Below, in pieces: positions 22,001-32,155 of a stretch of 64,000 nt of DNA. Location: NCBI GenBank assembly GCA_963971425.1, contig OZ020525.1, positions 620,001-684,000 on the forward strand, read 5' to 3'. Below the pieces are notes generated by a model that saw nothing but the letters and a program-made list of their open reading frames with translations, did no database searches and had not been told where the DNA came from. The DNA comes from Bryoerythrophyllum caledonicum (Eukaryota > Streptophyta > Bryopsida > Pottiales > Pottiaceae). Position 1 is the first letter of the stretch, and each line of letters opens with the position of its first letter. The position numbers and the translations under genes are program-made.

Positions 22001-22400
22001 CATTAGATTCATCGTCATCGTCAGTGTCACTAAGAAATTGTACGCTTGGGTTAGATTGTCTGTTTAAACCGGGCAAGAGTACTGTATCACCTGATTGGGG
22101 TGGAGGAGTCGTGACGGCACATGAGGCATGCGTAGACATTTGAGCATCTGACACACCATACACCTTGAATGAACCACGACATAGATTCCACACAAATCCA
22201 TTATCATCGCGGAATTTCACATGGTATACGGAATGCTGAAGTCTACCCGAACTATCAAATATCTCCTGTTCGACATGAACTGTTCCAACCCTAAGACCAA
22301 AGCAAATACAAAGCACTGCCTCAGGGACATTAACAATGCCATCCTCACCTAGGGACATGACAAGCGGAACACCGCCATAGTGAGACGTGAGGGACGCCAT
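19050..22400 (-). pseudogene. MULE-like transposase with SWIM motif, decayed
   Basis: Read right to left. An N-terminal part (22400-21831) starts MASLTSHYGGV. Then come 21800-21534, 21463-21134 (IYYV...RLAIHLGHHHHPISVG, EVQCTP) and 21127-20493 (YDNKYCRAMTIAMCDMQWED, NFKGFMADSAGANW), the core of a Mutator-like DDE transposase. A GT-AG intron spans about 20492-20405. The next exon reads DERADMPSCNLAETVHN. A SWIM-type start, CTCPDF, lies near 19220. Damage: an in-frame TGA near 21129 (from CGA by C-to-T), a frame change between 21534 and 21463, and about 100 residues missing after GANW, with FWHFRYRQWGG in a shifted frame near 20495-20535. The protein would cut and paste DNA in the nucleus; this copy looks dead. 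Family assignment rests on recalled motif order, not on a search. Confidence 0.7.
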
Positions 22401-23299
22401 TAGGACACTCTCAACAACAACATAGTTAGAACAACTATGAAAGATGAGAGATGATTAATTGAAAGAGAGTTAAATACTTTGTTTACTAGAAGAATCGCAT
22501 AGCACGCAGTTTCTCTACTACGGCGGAATAATGCATTCTTAGTCTGCCAGTACCACTTGCATACAATCTGACACATATTTATTGAACACGACAAAGTAGA
22601 AACCAATCTAGAGGCCATGATCAGAGTCAGCAGTGAACAAATAGATAAGTATTAGTTGTATCCTCTAAGCCACCAAGGTAGCTTAAAGATATTTTTTACC
22701 CGGTATTGTCATTATTTACTTAATACAATAGATAAATCCAGTTAAGTGTAATGCTTGTGAGTGCAGAAGCAATTAATAGAGATGCTATAGCCACAATTAA
22801 CTTCGAGTTTGAAATTCAAATTAAGGCTGACAACAACTGATAAAATAGAAAGAGATCAAGAGCCATCCCATTGGCAACTACTTGGATTAGTAAAATAGCT
22901 CCAAGTAGGAGTCGCTGAAGTTCAACCACTTCTTACCATATCATAGCAGCCATACTCGTGTGAAAATGATCAATGTGACGCAACCAGGTCGACTTGCAGA
23001 GGATGACAAGCAAGGGTGGCCGGAAGAGAAGAACAACACACTACTCAAATCCTTAGCACAGGAGGTCACGAACGCGGCGACAACAGCACAAGGCCCTGGT
23101 TTCTGAGGAGAGTCGTGGGGAACTGTCATTTGAGGGGCCCATGCGATTCAGGAAGTTGTCAAGTATACTGCAAGCAGAAGAGGCGAAACACTCTCCTGTT
23201 GGAGTAAGTGTTTCATCTATATATTCCGGTTAGTTTTCTATAATGCAATTTTGTGTTGGTCTTACTTACACTCGTAATGTGTAGTCGTCTAGCTACTTC
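22401..23299. other. Intergenic stretch upstream of the transposase
   Basis: AT-rich to about 22930, probably the terminal region of the MULE-like element, although no long terminal inverted repeat was found. 22975-23205 is more balanced and partly open in several frames, with stops in each. No product is recognised. Confidence 0.25.
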
Positions 23300-24548
23300 A
23301 TGCAGCTACGTAGAGAAAGGGGGGAAGAAGAGTCTATACAAGTTATCATGACGAGTGATTTCATAGGACCTAATGCGTCGAGAAGCTCGATGCATGGGGA
23401 TATGGGTGCAAACGTTGTTGTTGACGACAATGACTGTCAAAGCATGGACTCAAGTATGGAACCAAGGAGCCAAGTAAATTCATCTCGATCCACAAGGAAT
23501 AGGAATAGGTCCTCGTCTAGGGCAACCAATGGTCGATCGAGGACCAATCGAGGTAGCGCGGGGGAAAGTGGGCCGATACTGTTGGGGGAGGAACGAGCCC
23601 AAAACAACACAGGTATTATATCATCAGACTGCTTAAACATTAGGCAGCGTAACCATGGTTTCATATGAATCTAATTGTATCTCCAACTATATTGTGCGTT
23701 ATGGTTTCTAGACAAATAGGTGTTTAAAACCTAATATTTTATCTTCCTGGAGATTGACTGGTTCATTATGCGCTGGTTTGGGGCATATGGATCATCTCTG
23801 TGGACAACCTAGAGCTCAACTATCGGCGCTGAGTGAGGAGACCTTCTTGTTTTCTTACTCGTGCACGAGCCCTTCCTGTTTTGAAAGGTCACTTAACCCA
23901 CGTGCTCATCATGTAGTTCGTCATAATCTAGTTCGTCTTAGCTTTCGAGTGGCTGTGGAAATTCAGTTCTAGTGAAGAAATATACTTGAGCTTCAGTCTC
24001 GGCCATAGCATCTCAGTTACGAGTAGTACTCCGACATTAGGTTAGATGCATGAGTGAAATTGCATGAGACGATTCTCATCAAAATGTAGTCGATTTCAAT
24101 TGCAGGCAGCAAGTGGCGTGAACGGTGAAGGAAGTGGACAGATACACGACGACGAGGAGCTGTTGACGCGAGTTAGACAGGTAAGTACGCAACACAATCA
24201 CCTGAATTGTTTCCTTTCCAAAACTCGAAAGCTGAGTCCCTTGTCTCCTGATGAAGTACAAAAATAATGATACTTTGTCTAAATCCTAGTCCTTAGCATT
24301 TAACCCAACACCCATTATGTAATCTCTAATCCTCTAAACCCTAATTCTGTGAGGCCTAGTTTTTCAAATAGAGTAAACCCAGATTTCAGATTGCAGTTGG
24401 AGAACCAAGCTTTATACGGTTTATAAATTCTTGTCCATTTTACTTGTGTCTGCATTAGGTTGGCGGTGCAAAGGGGCACATCGAAGTTGGGTTTACGAGC
24501 TTTCGGTCAGACGTAATCGAGGTCGACAAGAACCGACTTGCACTCATA
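23300..24548 (+). other. Exon-like pieces of an unrecognised gene
   Basis: An open stretch from the ATG at 23300 encodes a Ser/Arg/Asn-rich segment with no known domain. Two well-bordered open pieces follow: 24106-24180 (after TTGCAG, before GTAAGTACG; reads AASGVNGEGSGQIHDDEELL) and 24459-24548 (after CATTAG, before GTGAGTT; starts VGGAKGHIEVGFTSFRSDVI). These two join in phase. The first stretch does not join them in phase at its visible GTATTA donor, so the model is incomplete. They might be 5' exons of the methyltransferase-like gene at 26992, with the minisatellite in the intervening intron, but that is speculation. Confidence 0.3.
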
Positions 24549-24633
24549 GTGAGTTAACTTTCTAATTGTAAATGAAACTTCTGATGCTTCTTGCCGGAAT
24601 GGTTGCCTTAGCGTCTACTTGTTGTCCTAAGTT

Positions 24634-26845
24634 GCCGAGAGTTGTAAGCTAATCGGGATAGAGCCGAGGGTCCCTCGGATTCGAGGGAGAGATGGTGGAC
24701 TGCGTTTTGTGTTTTCATTTTAAGTGATTCTAAACTTCTTTCATGTTGGATTCATGCTTAGGCGAGAGTTGTAAGTTAAACGTGATAGAGCCGAGGGTCC
24801 CTCGAATCCGAGGGACACTCGGATCCGAGGGACAGGTGGTGGACTGAGTCTTGTGGTTTTTTTTTTGGTGACTCTAAACTTATTTCATGCTGGATTCATA
24901 CTTATTCATGGATTCATGCTGGATTCATGTGCATGTATTTTTTTGGTGACTCTAGACTTCAAGTGACTCCACACTTCTTTCATGCAGAATTCATGTGTCA
25001 TGTCATGGATTCTTGCTGGATTCATGTGCATGTTTTTTTTTGGTGACTCTGGACTTCAATTATGCTGAATTCATCTTCAGCCGAGAGCTGTAAGTTAATC
25101 GGGATAGAGTCGAGGGACAGATGGAGGACTGAGTTTTGGGTTTTTTTTTTAAGTCTCTCTAAACTTCATTTATGCTGGATTCATGCTTAGGCGAGAGTTG
25201 TATGGTATTCGGGATAGAGCCGAGGATCCCTCGGATTCGAGGGATAGATGGTGGACTGAGTTTTGTGTTATTTTTTGAGTGACTCTAAACTTCTATCATG
25301 CTGGACTCATGCTTATTCATGAATTCATGCTGGAATCATGTGCATGTTTTTTTTTGGTGACTCTGGACTTCAAGTCACTCTACACTTCTTTCATGTTGAA
25401 TTTATGCTGGATTCATGGATTCTTGCTGGATTCATGTGCATGGTTTGTTGTTTGGTGACTCTGGACTTCAATCATGCTAGAATCATGCTTAGCCGAAAGT
25501 AGTAATTTCAACGGGATAGAGATGAGGGACAGATGGAGGAGTGAGTTTTGTGTTTTTTTAAGTGTCTCTAAACTCCTATCATGCTGGATTCATGCTTAGG
25601 CGAGAGTTGTATGTTAATCGGGATAGTGCCGAGGGTCCCTCGGATCCGAAGGACAGATGATGGACTGAGTTTTGTGTTATTTTTAAAGTGACTCTAAACT
25701 TCTTTCATGCTGGGTTCATGCTTTGGCGCAAGTTGAAAATTAATCGGGATAGAGCCGAGGGTCCCTTGGATCCGAGGGACAGATGGTGGATTGAGTTTTG
25801 TGTTATTTTTTGAGTGACTCTAAACGTCTTTCATGTTGGATTCATGCTTATTCATGACTTCATGCTGGATTCATGCTTATCCATGACTTCATGTTGGATT
25901 CATGTGCATGTTTTTATTTTGGTGACTCTGGACTTCAAGTGACTCTACACTTCTTTCATACTATATTCATGCTGAGTTCATGCTGGATTCATGGATTCTT
26001 GTTGGTTTCATGTGCATGTTTTTTTTTCTGGTAACTCTGGACTTCAATCATGTTGGATTCATGCTTAGCTGAGAGTTGTAAGTTAATTGGGATAGAGCGG
26101 AAAGACAGATGGAGGACTGAGTTTTGTGTTTTTTTATTTTAGTGTCTCTAAACTTCTTTCACGCTAGATCAAGCTTAGACGAGAGTTGTAAGAAAATTAT
26201 GATAGAGCCGAGGGTCCCTCGGATCCAAGGGAGAGGTGATGGACTGAGTCTTGCATTTTTTTTGGTGACTCTGAACTTATTTCATGCTGGATTCATACTT
26301 ATTCATGGATTCAGGCTAGATTCATGTGCATGTATTTTTTTTGGTGACTTTGGACTTCAAGAGACTCAACACATCTTTCATGCTGAATTCATGCTTGATT
26401 CATGGATTCTTACTTGATTCATGTGCATGTTTTTTTTGGGTGACTCTGGACTTCAATTATGCTGGATTCATGCTTAGGCGAGAGTTGTATGTTATTCGGG
26501 ATAGAATTGAGCATGTTTTTATTTTGGTGACTCTGGACTTCAAGTGACTCTACACTTCTTTCATGCTATATTCATGCTGAATTCATGCTGGATTCATAGA
26601 TTCTTGCTGGATTCATGTGCATGTTTTTTTTTTGGAGACTCTGGACTTCATTCATGTTGGATTCATGCCTAGCCGAGACTTGTATACTAATCGGGATAGA
26701 GCCGAGGGTCCCTCGGATCCAAGGGATAGATGGAGGACTGCGTTATGTGTACTTTTTTTACAGACTCTGGACTGCGTTTTGTGTTTTTTTTTTAATTGAC
26801 TCTGGACTTCATCCATGTTGGATTCATGTTAATTTCAGCTGGTAT
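24634..26845. repeat. Degenerate minisatellite array
   Basis: About 2.2 kb of irregular tandem repetition. Three phrases recur in shuffled combinations: GAGAGTTGTAAGTTAATCGG followed by GATAGAGCCGAGGG; the palindromic core TCCCTCGGATCCGAGGGA and variants (seven cores, near 24670, 24800, 25227, 25640, 25765, 26217 and 26712); and GGTGACTCTGGACTTC with several GCTGGATTCATG. T-runs of 6-10 follow each phrase. Repeat spacing varies from about 30 to 400 bp. Short open frames inside are repeat artefacts. Confidence 0.9.
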
Positions 26846-26991
26846 CATGCATGTTACATGCTGGTATCATGTTGGTTTCTTTTTGGTTTTGTGTCAAGTT
26901 TACTCATGCTGGATGTTAATTACTCATGCTAGTGTCTTGAACTTGTTTTTCATACCAGTTACTCATGATGATTGACAATGGATGTGCTTAG

Positions 26992-29900
26992 ATGGCGTCA
27001 CCGCAAGCTAAGAAGGTCACGCCAACTGTGGACTTGGAAATGCCGACTATGGACATAGGGACGGCTTCTAAAGCTTTGGGCTCTCCGCATGAGGCTTCAA
27101 ATTTAGTCCTTCAAGTGGTTCATCAAGTAGTATCGGCGATTGGGATAGATCCCGGTTTGGACACAACAGAGCTTTCATTGAGGAAGTCCATTCATGGGAC
27201 TTTCTACGATGTGCTCCAAAAGTCACAATATCCATCTAATCGGGAGTTGCACATCCCACTCAGCCAAATGTTGCCGATGACGGAGGTGCGTATTCCAGTC
27301 AAGCTGAACATAGATAAGCTGAAGAGCGAGTTTGTCAAAGGCTATCGTTCAGGATTTGCATGTTTTTATGTTGCATTAAAAACTTTTCCATGGTAGAATG
27401 GGAAGTTCTGCCTCAGGAGCATGCGGGGTGGTCAGACCTTTGGAAGGCGGAGGACCGGAAGTTCGAAGCTTTGATTGCGAGTAGGCGAGAGTTACAATGC
27501 CTTTCTGATCCCTATTTTTTTGTGTGGGATGGTAACCACCGCCACCTTGCATGGATGGATGTCATATCCACCATGCATCGAAACGATTGTGCCTTTCATA
27601 TTGCAGTTCGGACAGTTTTGTTAGAGCCCACATTGGGAAACCGCCAAATACTACTAAACACCATGACAGACTGGAACAAGTGAGTTCTTTTATTGATTTA
27701 TTTTGTTTGTTTGTTTTCATTCCATTTGTTTGTATTTTCAAGGTTATTTTCTATTGTCTTTGAAGTTCATGTACATTGTCGCTCAGGCACAAAGACTCCG
27801 ACCATGTGACACAACAACTGTCACCTGATGTGAAGAGAGTTCAGCATTTTGGGTTGTTGGACTTCGATCAGCTCAAAGGTCTGATTAGTAAAGAGGATCA
27901 CGATTCTAATGCGATGGAGTGGGCTAGGAAGGGGACCAAAAAGTGGTACCATATGACCTTCGATTCATTCTTGAAGTTACTCTATGAGGTATGTTAGGAT
28001 TTATTTTGGACTGAGTTTGTGTACTATATGCTATTATGTGTGGCCCTAAATATGTGTATGATAAGTTATTGTATGTTTTATGGCAATTAATATTCTTATA
28101 CTCTTTTGAATGATTTCTTCTTGTAGTGGGAGCTCATTGCAACTCAAGAAGATTGTATTCGAACTTACCGTGACACACTTGTGACCGGTGTTGGGGCTTA
28201 TCGTCTTGGGAGATCGGCGGAGTTGGTCACTCTCTACTCCGAAGCGGTGCAAAAGAAGAAGACACAATGTGGCACCTTACTCACCCGACTCCTTGCCATT
28301 GCTGACCTTCGTAATGGTGAAGAGTTTTTCAAAGAGGTAATCGTATCTTCAATTCATTGAATTCGTTCATTCAACATCATTTAATTGATTTTATAGTTTA
28401 AATTGACCGTTTATTTGTTATCCTTCGATTTAGATTCTTCATCATTACGATGTTTATCAAAACAAGCCCAAAATTACAACAGAGAAGTTGCAACTGCTTT
28501 GCACGTCCAAGGTTTCAACGAGATTCAAAGGCAAATGGATGCGTTGGTGGAATTTGTTGAAAGAGGGCACGGATGAATTCGATTTTCCATAAGCGCCATG
28601 TTTGGAGATCAATCTAAACCCCTGGCTTGACGTGGCTTCATTTTGGACAGGGGTAAGTTTAATATTCTTAAACTATTTGATTATTTGTTTTATATTGAGT
28701 TGTAAGTGATGTTTTGTAATATTGTGTTCTTTACTGTATAGCTTGACGAGGAGGCAGAGAAGTTATTTTCCAAGGTCGTGAAGGAAGACAATATCACCAT
28801 TAGGATGGAGGGTTTCCCAAACCCGGTACTGGACATTGGCTCATGGATTGAGGCCAACTCTCTCATGTTCTGGAAGAAGGCGTTTAAGAACCATTTTAGT
28901 GCGACGAAGCCATTCGTGAAGTCTGATGAGTTTCTCAAGCAGCCAGAGACACCTCAAAGTGTCAAGAGAGTGGTGCTCCGATACTTTTGGCGAGAGCTTG
29001 TTGCCAACGGAGCATTGCAACCTCGGGAGTTGTCAATCCGGCTGAGGAAGTGGTGTGGTACCACTGCCAACGCTAAGTGTTTCTTCAGAGAGTCTCAGTT
29101 GCGCTATTTCACTCGGCACCACTTGGCTCAGTGTCCTTGGTACTTAGAGCTTTGTGGATTAGTTCCAACTCGAGGTGACGAGGTGGAGCTCCGGGAGTCA
29201 TGTGATGCCTTGGCAACACATTCTGGAGCTGGTCCAACTTTGCATACTTCAGCTCCATTCCAGGTTGAGCCTGAGCTTGAGATCTCTAAGAAGGCCAAAG
29301 AGAGGGCAATACAGAAGGCTACCAGGATTGCGGCTAGAGAAGCAGAGCGAGAGGCGGCACGGTTGGAGAAGGAAACTGCAAGGAAGGAGAGGAAAGAGAC
29401 TCGAGTAAGGAAGAAGGAATTGGCAATACTGGTGGCGGAGGAGGGGCCCGAGAAATTGTTGTCTGTCGTGGATCTTGGATTGTTCTCACAGCCGGCACCC
29501 GTATTGGCAACATTTGGCGCTTCTCCATCGGCCAGCAGCCGACCAAGAGCATTCGTTGCAAAACCATCGCAGACCATCTATTCTATTCCTGTAGTGGAGC
29601 AGACAGAGTCCAATGTCGTTGTTGAGGTAATCAATACTAGCACCTACTCTATCTTTATTGAGTATGATTCAATTACAATTGAGGATGACGTTCCGCCAGT
29701 TTGGAGGGATATAGTTCATTGGTTGATGGCCCATACCGGATCCAAGACGCGATACATGAAGGAGGAGCTGACTGAGGATGGTTTGGCGGATATGTTCATA
29801 TTTGACGTCCCGGAGGACTTGCGAGTTCTAGGCATTCAGGGTGGTACTGTGATTCCACCATGGAACAAACTACCTACAGTGCCGACCTCCAAGGGTCGGA

Positions 29901-30900
29901 AAGAGTCATTGTGGATTCGCAGGTGCTTCGAGTTGGCAGAGTCGTTTCTTCGTGATGGACGAGCTATCATCGTGTTCTATCCAGATTCCAGGTTCATTTC
30001 AAATGAACAGGTTTCCTGGGCTCATTGGTCGGGATTCGACGACAAGGCGAAGTGGTTCGCCATCAATGGACTTTTCCTCTTCTCTGATGGTCGCCCAGGC
30101 CGCATACATAAGACTTTCATGGTCAAGTGCTTCGTTCGGAAGAGTGATCCTCCAATTCCATTTGTCTTTAATGACAGAGTGGAACTTTTGGCGGATAGGA
30201 TTGAGCTTTCTACCGACGGTCATCTGACCAACTACATCACCGAGGAATCACTGACAGTGAGGGCCTCCACCGGGATGCCATGGCAAGGAGCCAGAGAAAA
30301 GTCACAGAATCTATTGGAGGCTCTTATTGATCTTTGCACCAAGGAGGATGAGATTGTCATGGACCTCACCGCTTCTACTGGTATATTCATTTCATTTATA
30401 CATTTTGTTTTTTTATTATCCAACCATGATTCTAATTTATTACTGTTTGTATTCCACACTTTTCCAGGCGCATCTATTAAGGCTTGCAAAGCCCTCAAGC
30501 GTCATATTCTTGCCTTGGAGGCAGACAAGGACTTGGTAGACGAGGTGTTTCGACCCATAATTTACAGATGGTGGAGGTGAATTTTGCAATTGTTGAGCCG
30601 ATGGAGTAGACTTCTCTCAAGCGCCCTTTGGAGCTTGGTGATGACAAACCAGAGATGAAGATTGCACCTAAGAGAACTTAGAAGTAAGTTCTCTTCATTC
30701 ATTTGTTGTTTTTGTTATCTTATTCTATCATCCTTTTTTTCTAATGTCAATCAATTGCAGACGGTTCTCGACGTCGTTGATGGCTTCTCTGTCAACACCT
30801 CCCGTTGGAGTACTCGCTCGCTTGGCAGGCAAGGTTGTCAGTCCTGAGCAGCCGCATATTTTGCCTTAGTATGCTGAGGCTGCTGCTATTGCATCCAGTA
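26992..30900 (+). pseudogene. Decayed gene with N4/N6 DNA-methyltransferase-like C-terminus
   Basis: Spliced pieces: 26992-27679 (1-nt frame change near 27380), 27787-27988, 28127-28336, 28434-28652, 28742-30380, 30468 to about 30685, and possibly 30762-30890. All internal borders are GT-AG. The long open part from 28778 has a Lys/Glu-rich coiled coil (residues about 168-218). It then carries what looks like the beta-class amino-methyltransferase order: VIPPWNK at 358-364 in the place of motif IV (D/S/N-PP-Y/W), then EKSQNLLEALIDLC and MDLTASTG (D529), and after an intron ASIKACKALKRHILALEAD, like motif I. In-frame stops at 28591 (TAA), 30617 (TAG), 30677 (TAG) and about 30868 (TAG) all replace likely CAA/CAG glutamines. 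It may be a transposon-linked or once-cellular methyltransferase. Function is inferred; the motif IV acid is replaced by Ile. Confidence 0.55.
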
Positions 30901-32155
30901 GAGTGATTTTTCACCACTCTAAGAAAATACCCAAGTATACCCACACCTCATAGGATTCGTTACGGGGATGATCATACGCCTAGTTTTAAGTAATTGAAGC
31001 TTAATTGTGTAGTTAAAGCTATCTTCTCTGTTAATTCTTAAGGTTATCTATCTATCTTTAGGAAATTAGGGCTGTTAGCATCACTCTTAAGGGATCCACC
31101 CACAAAGTATAACCCCAAAGGATCTCTCGTGCCTTAAGAAGGAACATTAGTCCTTTTAAGATTATGCTTATGCCACTAGCTCTTAAACATATGTCACACT
31201 GGGCTAATGGAAGATTCCATTAAGTCTCATTACATTGGTTCCTTAATTACACCCTTTAAGAATTCAAAGTCTTATCTCATGCAAATCATTCCACTTCTCA
31301 TGTCCGTCTACTTGATCCACGTAATCACGTACTTAAGACAAGGGTTAGTCTCAAAAAATCACACATACAAGTTAACTAAGACTTAAGGAATTCATCTCTT
31401 AAGTCTTCATTTAAGTTCACTTATCCACAATTAACCTTCTAAGACTACGGTCTTCTACACTTACTCGTACCACTTAGTCTTTTCGATATCTGACTGTTAC
31501 TTAAGACTTCACTCTTGATCGATTCTCTGTTCTTAAGAACACAGCCTCTGGTCTTTAATTCTTAAGCACTCACAGACTTACTTAGGACTAATCCCGTAAA
31601 AACCTGCGTAGTCTAGACCAAATCAACCTTACAGTGTTCTTAAATTTCCATCCTAAGACTACCAAAAAAGGGAGTGCATCTCGCTGAATGCAAATGATGT
31701 CCCATGTTCTCACCCATACACACCTCTAAGTCCAAGCTCTTAAACTTAAGGGTCTCCTGGTACTTAAGGTCTTAATCTTCATAAGCTTATGTTATCCAAA
31801 CTTGGACTTAAGATTCTTAAGTTTCTATGTTCTTTTCTTAAATCTTCCTTAAGGATTTGTTCCTTACTTACTCTCTTAAGATAGATTCTTTAAATACTCA
31901 TAAATTAGTCTACCTTAAAGAATCCCTCCTTTTAAGGCTAGACTTAATGCTAATTATTTGTATGCATAATATGACACTCTTTGCCATGCATCAAGGTATG
32001 CCACTCTTGATGATTATTGCATAAATTGCATTAACATGAATAAGAACTCCATTCTTATTCTTAAGATACTCAAGTTATGCTCACTCACGCTTGAGATCCT
32101 ACTAAGTACTTATGCACCACACTCGAAGTTGGATCGGAAGAGATGGTTAGAGAAT
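30901..32155. other. AT-rich CTTAAG-dense block
   Basis: 1.2 kb without a gene. From about 31030 to 32080 the hexamer CTTAAG occurs at least 15 times, with further TTAAG variants, not in register with any repeat unit. The block ends where homology between the two LINE copies begins. It could be an unrelated repeat or an extended 5' region of LINE copy 1, but copy 2 has nothing like it upstream of 48193. Confidence 0.5.

Noticed and set aside
24325..24345. Telomere-like CCCTAA unit
   Set aside because: One or two isolated units in AT-rich DNA; not an array.
24634..26845. CRISPR array
   Set aside because: The host is a eukaryote, units vary in length and order, and there are no unique spacers of constant size.
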